Shown: positions 61,538-64,000 of the stretch, piece after piece
How positions within the stretch are numbered: position 1 is the first letter of the stretch
Layout of the letters: each line of letters opens with the position of its first letter
Assembly: GCF_036013915.1 (NCBI RefSeq)
Contig: NZ_CP107899.1
Span: 5,952,001-6,016,000 of the forward strand
Origin: Streptomyces sp. NBC_00464
Lineage (GTDB): Bacteria; Actinomycetota; Actinomycetes; Streptomycetales; Streptomycetaceae
Length of the DNA: 64,000 nt
Direction: 5' to 3'
The notes under the pieces: generated by a model
Database searches by the model: none
Told to the model about the DNA's origin: nothing
What the model saw: the letters and a program-made list of their open reading frames with translations, nothing else
Program-made: the position numbers and the translations under genes

Positions 61538-63330
61538 GCCCCCGCCTTGGCGATGCCGGCGTCGTTGTCTTCGGACTGCCGTGGTTCGGGTACGCCGATG
61601 GGTTCGTCGTTCTCGTGGAATTCGAGTTGTTTCCGGCGGTCGGCGACCAGGCCTTCGGGGCGGAAGCGCATCAGGAGGATGAGTGCGATGCCGAAGAGGA
61701 AGAGCTGGTAGTCCTGCATGAACTGCAGTTTGGCCGGGATGAGGTAGAGCAGTGCGGCGCCGACGAAGGGTCCGCTGAGGGTTCCCATGCCGCCGAGGAT
61801 GACGGCGGCGAGGAGGAAGGCGGAGTTCGGGGGTACGGAGCCGGCGAACTGGTACTGCTCGGGTGTCACGGTGTAGTTGACGTGTGACTGTACGGTGCCG
61901 GCGAGGCCGGCGAGGGTGGCGCCGAGGGCGAAGGCGAGGAGCTTGAGCCGGAAGGCGTTGATGCCCATGGCGGTGGCTGCGGTTTCGTCTTCGCGGATGG
62001 CGACCCAGGCGCGGCCGATGCGGGAGTCTCCGGAGCGGCGGAAGACGAGGACGACGACGGCGGTGACGACGAGCATCAGCAGGTAGTAGTTGGCGGGCCT
62101 GCTGAGGGTGAAGGGGCCGATGTCGTGGCTGAGTCCGAAGTCGATCCCGAAGAGGTTGAGGTCGGGGATGCTCGGGATGCCTTGGGAGCCGTTGGTGAGG
62201 TCGGGTCCGCTGTTGCCGTTGAGGTTGTTGACGGTGACGCGGAAGATCTCTCCGAAGCCGAGGGTGACGATGGCGAGGTAGTCGCCTCGTAGCCGCAGGG
62301 TGGGGGCGCCGATGAGGACGCCGAAGATCAGTGAGACGGCGGCTCCGGTGAGGACGGCGGCCCAGAAGGGGAATTGGACGCCGATGGCGGAGAGGGGTGC
62401 GCCGGAGACGAGGGCGGCTGTGTAGGCGCCGACGCCGAGGAAGGCGACGTAGCCGAGGTCGAGGAGGCCGGCGAGGCCGACGACGACGTTGAGGCCGAGT
62501 GCGACGGTGGCGAAGATGAGGATGTTCGCGCCGATGAGGGCGTATTCCGCGGTGTCCTGGGTGAAGGGGAAGCAGAAGGCTGCGGCCAGGGCTGCGGTGA
62601 GGGTGACGTTGCGGTGCTTCGTGGTCAGCGCGGTGATGCGGGCGATGAGGCCGGCCCGGGTGAGTGCGGTGAAGGCGAAGGCCGCGGTGATGAGGAAGCC
62701 GATGAACTGTTCGGAGTCCTCGGTGGGGATGTCGACGCAGAAGGTGAAGATGTAGAGCGCGGCGCCGAAGGCTGCGGTGATGATGAGGATTTCGGCCCAG
62801 GCGGGGAGTGTTCTGGCGCGGCCGGGGGTGGGTGCGGCGAGGCTGTTGCGGAAGCGTTGCCAGGTGTTGGGCCGGGGCGCGTCGGTGGGGAGTGGTTCGT
62901 CGCTGGGGAGTCCGAGTGCGGCGAGGAGGGCGATGAGTGCGCCGATGCCGCTGACCCAGGCTCCGGGTTCGAGGTTGACCACGCCGCCGAGTTCGTACGT
63001 GATGGCGCCGATGGTGTAGCCGGTGACGCCGAGGGTGCCGAGGGCGAGGAGGCGTACGGGGCTGTTGGTGCCGCCGGGGGTGAGCCAGCGGAGGCCGGGG
63101 ATGCCGTATCCGCAGAGGGTGAAGAGGAGGGTGAGGACGGCGCTGGTGAGGGTGAGGATCTGGAGGCCGCCGGGGTAGCCGGTGACGGTGAGGTCGCCGG
63201 GGAATTCGGAGGTCCAGGTCCAGGGGAGGAAGGTGCCGACGAGTGCGATGGCTGCGCCGGCGGCCGTGGTGATGCGGGCGGCCGGTGCGGGCAGCGGGAT
63301 GAGTGCTTTCTGGGTGGTCATCCGTATCAC
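61534..63330 (-). CDS. livM: branched-chain amino acid ABC transporter permease, long form
   Basis: LivM is one of the two membrane permeases of the Liv system. The 598-residue product is much longer than typical LivM (often 330-420 residues). The canonical permease begins near IGANILIFATVALGLNVVVG (about residue 290) and has LGFGEIFRVTVNNLN and FALGATLAGLAGTVQSHV. The first about 280 residues add six or so hydrophobic segments. GTG 63330 is chosen because it overlaps the livH stop by four bases. ATG 63321 is the alternative. The acidic tail after RPEGLVADRRKQ is short. Confidence 0.9.
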
Positions 63331-64000
63331 GCCCGATCCGCGACGCGTTCGCCGAGCAGGCCTTGGGGCCGGAGCAGGAGGACGACGATGAGGAGGACGA
63401 AGGCCCATACGTCCTTCCAGGCGCCGCCGCCGAAGAGGTCCATGCCGGGGACGTCGCTCATGTAGCCGGTGGCGAGGGATTCGGCGACGCCGAGTACGAC
63501 TCCGCCGAGCATGGCGCCGTAGATGTTGCCGATGCCGCCGAGTACGGCTGCGGTGAAGGCTTTGAGGCCCATGATGAAGCCCATTTTGAAGCCGATCTGG
63601 CCGTTCTTGAGCCCGTAGGCGACGGCGGCGACGGCTGCGAACGCGGCACCGATGGCGAAGGCCATGACGATGATGCGGTCGGTGTTGATGCCCATGAGCT
63701 TGGCGGTGTCGGGGTCCTGCGAGGTTGCCTGCATGCCGCGGCCGGAGCGGGTCTTGGAGACGAAGAGGCCGAGGGCGATCATGCAGATGGGTGCGGCGAT
63801 GAGGACGAAGAGGTCACCGCGTTGGATGTGGGCGCCGAAGACGTCGAATGCTTCGCCCTTGAACTGGGGGAAGGGGCGGTCCTTCGTGGCGTCGGGGTAC
63901 CACTTCCAGATGGCCTGCTGGAGTGCGAGGGAGAGTCCGATCGCGGTGATCAGCGGGGCGAGTCTGGGGGCGTTGCGCAGGGGGCGGTAGGCGAAGCGTT
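63327..64000 (-). CDS. livH: branched-chain amino acid ABC transporter permease (5' end outside window)
   Basis: The reading frame is open from the window edge to the stop at 63327. The last 224 residues of a LivH-type permease are visible. They include RPLRNAPRLAPLITAIGLSL, KTRSGRGMQATSQDPDTAKL, AVAAVAYGLKNGQIGFKMGF, VLGGIGNIYGAMLGGVVLG and the end LRPQGLLGERVADRA. A start drawn at the internal Met near 63782 would be wrong because the upstream sequence is LivH-like and uninterrupted. The true start and any binding-protein gene lie beyond the window. Confidence 0.93.
   Translation of the reverse strand, partial: RFAYRPLRNAPRLAPLITAIGLSLALQQAIWKWYPDATKDRPFPQFKGEAFDVFGAHIQRGDLFVLIAAPICMIALGLFVSKTRSGRGMQATSQDPDTAKLMGINTDRIIVMAFAIGAAFAAVAAVAYGLKNGQIGFKMGFIMGLKAFTAAVLGGIGNIYGAMLGGVVLGVAESLATGYMSDVPGMDLFGGGAWKDVWAFVLLIVVLLLRPQGLLGERVADRA

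Overview
The window is high-GC actinobacterial DNA, almost certainly Streptomyces. GC is very high, third codon positions are nearly all G or C, GTG starts are common, genes overlap by ATGA or GTGA, and the intergenic element AAGCCCGTCCGGCGATTGAGG typical of this genus is present. From memory, the order trpC-trpM-trpB-trpA, thioredoxin-fold protein, lgt ... gltB-gltD ... pyk, ANTAR regulator, liv transporter matches the S. coelicolor chromosome core. No plasmid, phage, transposase or CRISPR was found.

Layout. 46-3314 (+): the tryptophan genes, including the small protein gene trpM that simple ORF calling hides, closed by a strong terminator. 3391-5295 (+): a membrane-anchored thioredoxin-fold protein and lgt. 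5492-13368 (-): a tightly coupled seven-gene operon of four ADP-ribosylglycohydrolase-family proteins, a ribokinase-like sugar kinase, a CaiB-type CoA-transferase and a CitE-type CoA-ester lyase. 13632-20796 (+): a VIT1/CCC1-family metal transporter, then glutamate synthase gltB-gltD. 20918-25467: a permease, a zinc-finger rhomboid protease, a HutD protein, a small alpha-beta barrel protein, a TetR regulator and a cold-shock protein. 25732-33445: a DEAD-box helicase, an ankyrin protein, an HExxH protein, a GH35 beta-galactosidase with a divergent AraC regulator, chorismate mutase and a SMI1/KNR4 protein.

33458-46583 is the main accessory block. It is an aromatic-type catabolic cluster of unknown substrate: an MFS transporter, then on the other strand aldehyde dehydrogenase, VOC extradiol dioxygenase, aspartate-dehydrogenase-like protein, alpha/beta hydrolase, cupin, two SDRs, a ThDP enzyme, a flavin/[2Fe-2S] reductase, a 76-residue HTH protein and a Rieske oxygenase, closed by a MarR regulator. 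Three copies of the palindrome TAAGYGCYTA lie in the divergent promoter region. A repeat-rich segment (45.6-46.0 kb) follows the cluster.

46703-58129: aminopeptidase N, an orphan siderophore-type pair (PLP decarboxylase plus N-hydroxylase), a secreted NlpC/P60-like hydrolase with two peptidoglycan-binding repeats, a Tat-exported 5'-nucleotidase, a SIMPL protein and pyruvate kinase. 58140-64000: a LAGLIDADG-type protein, tRNA-Leu(CAA), an ANTAR response regulator and a branched-chain amino acid type ABC transporter (livF, livG, livM, partial livH).

Beyond single genes, two patterns stand out. A dispersed palindromic repeat sits at several gene ends, once supplying a stop codon. The + strand is strongly C/A-rich from about 35.1 to 57.6 kb whichever strand is coding, then turns G/T-rich within pyk.
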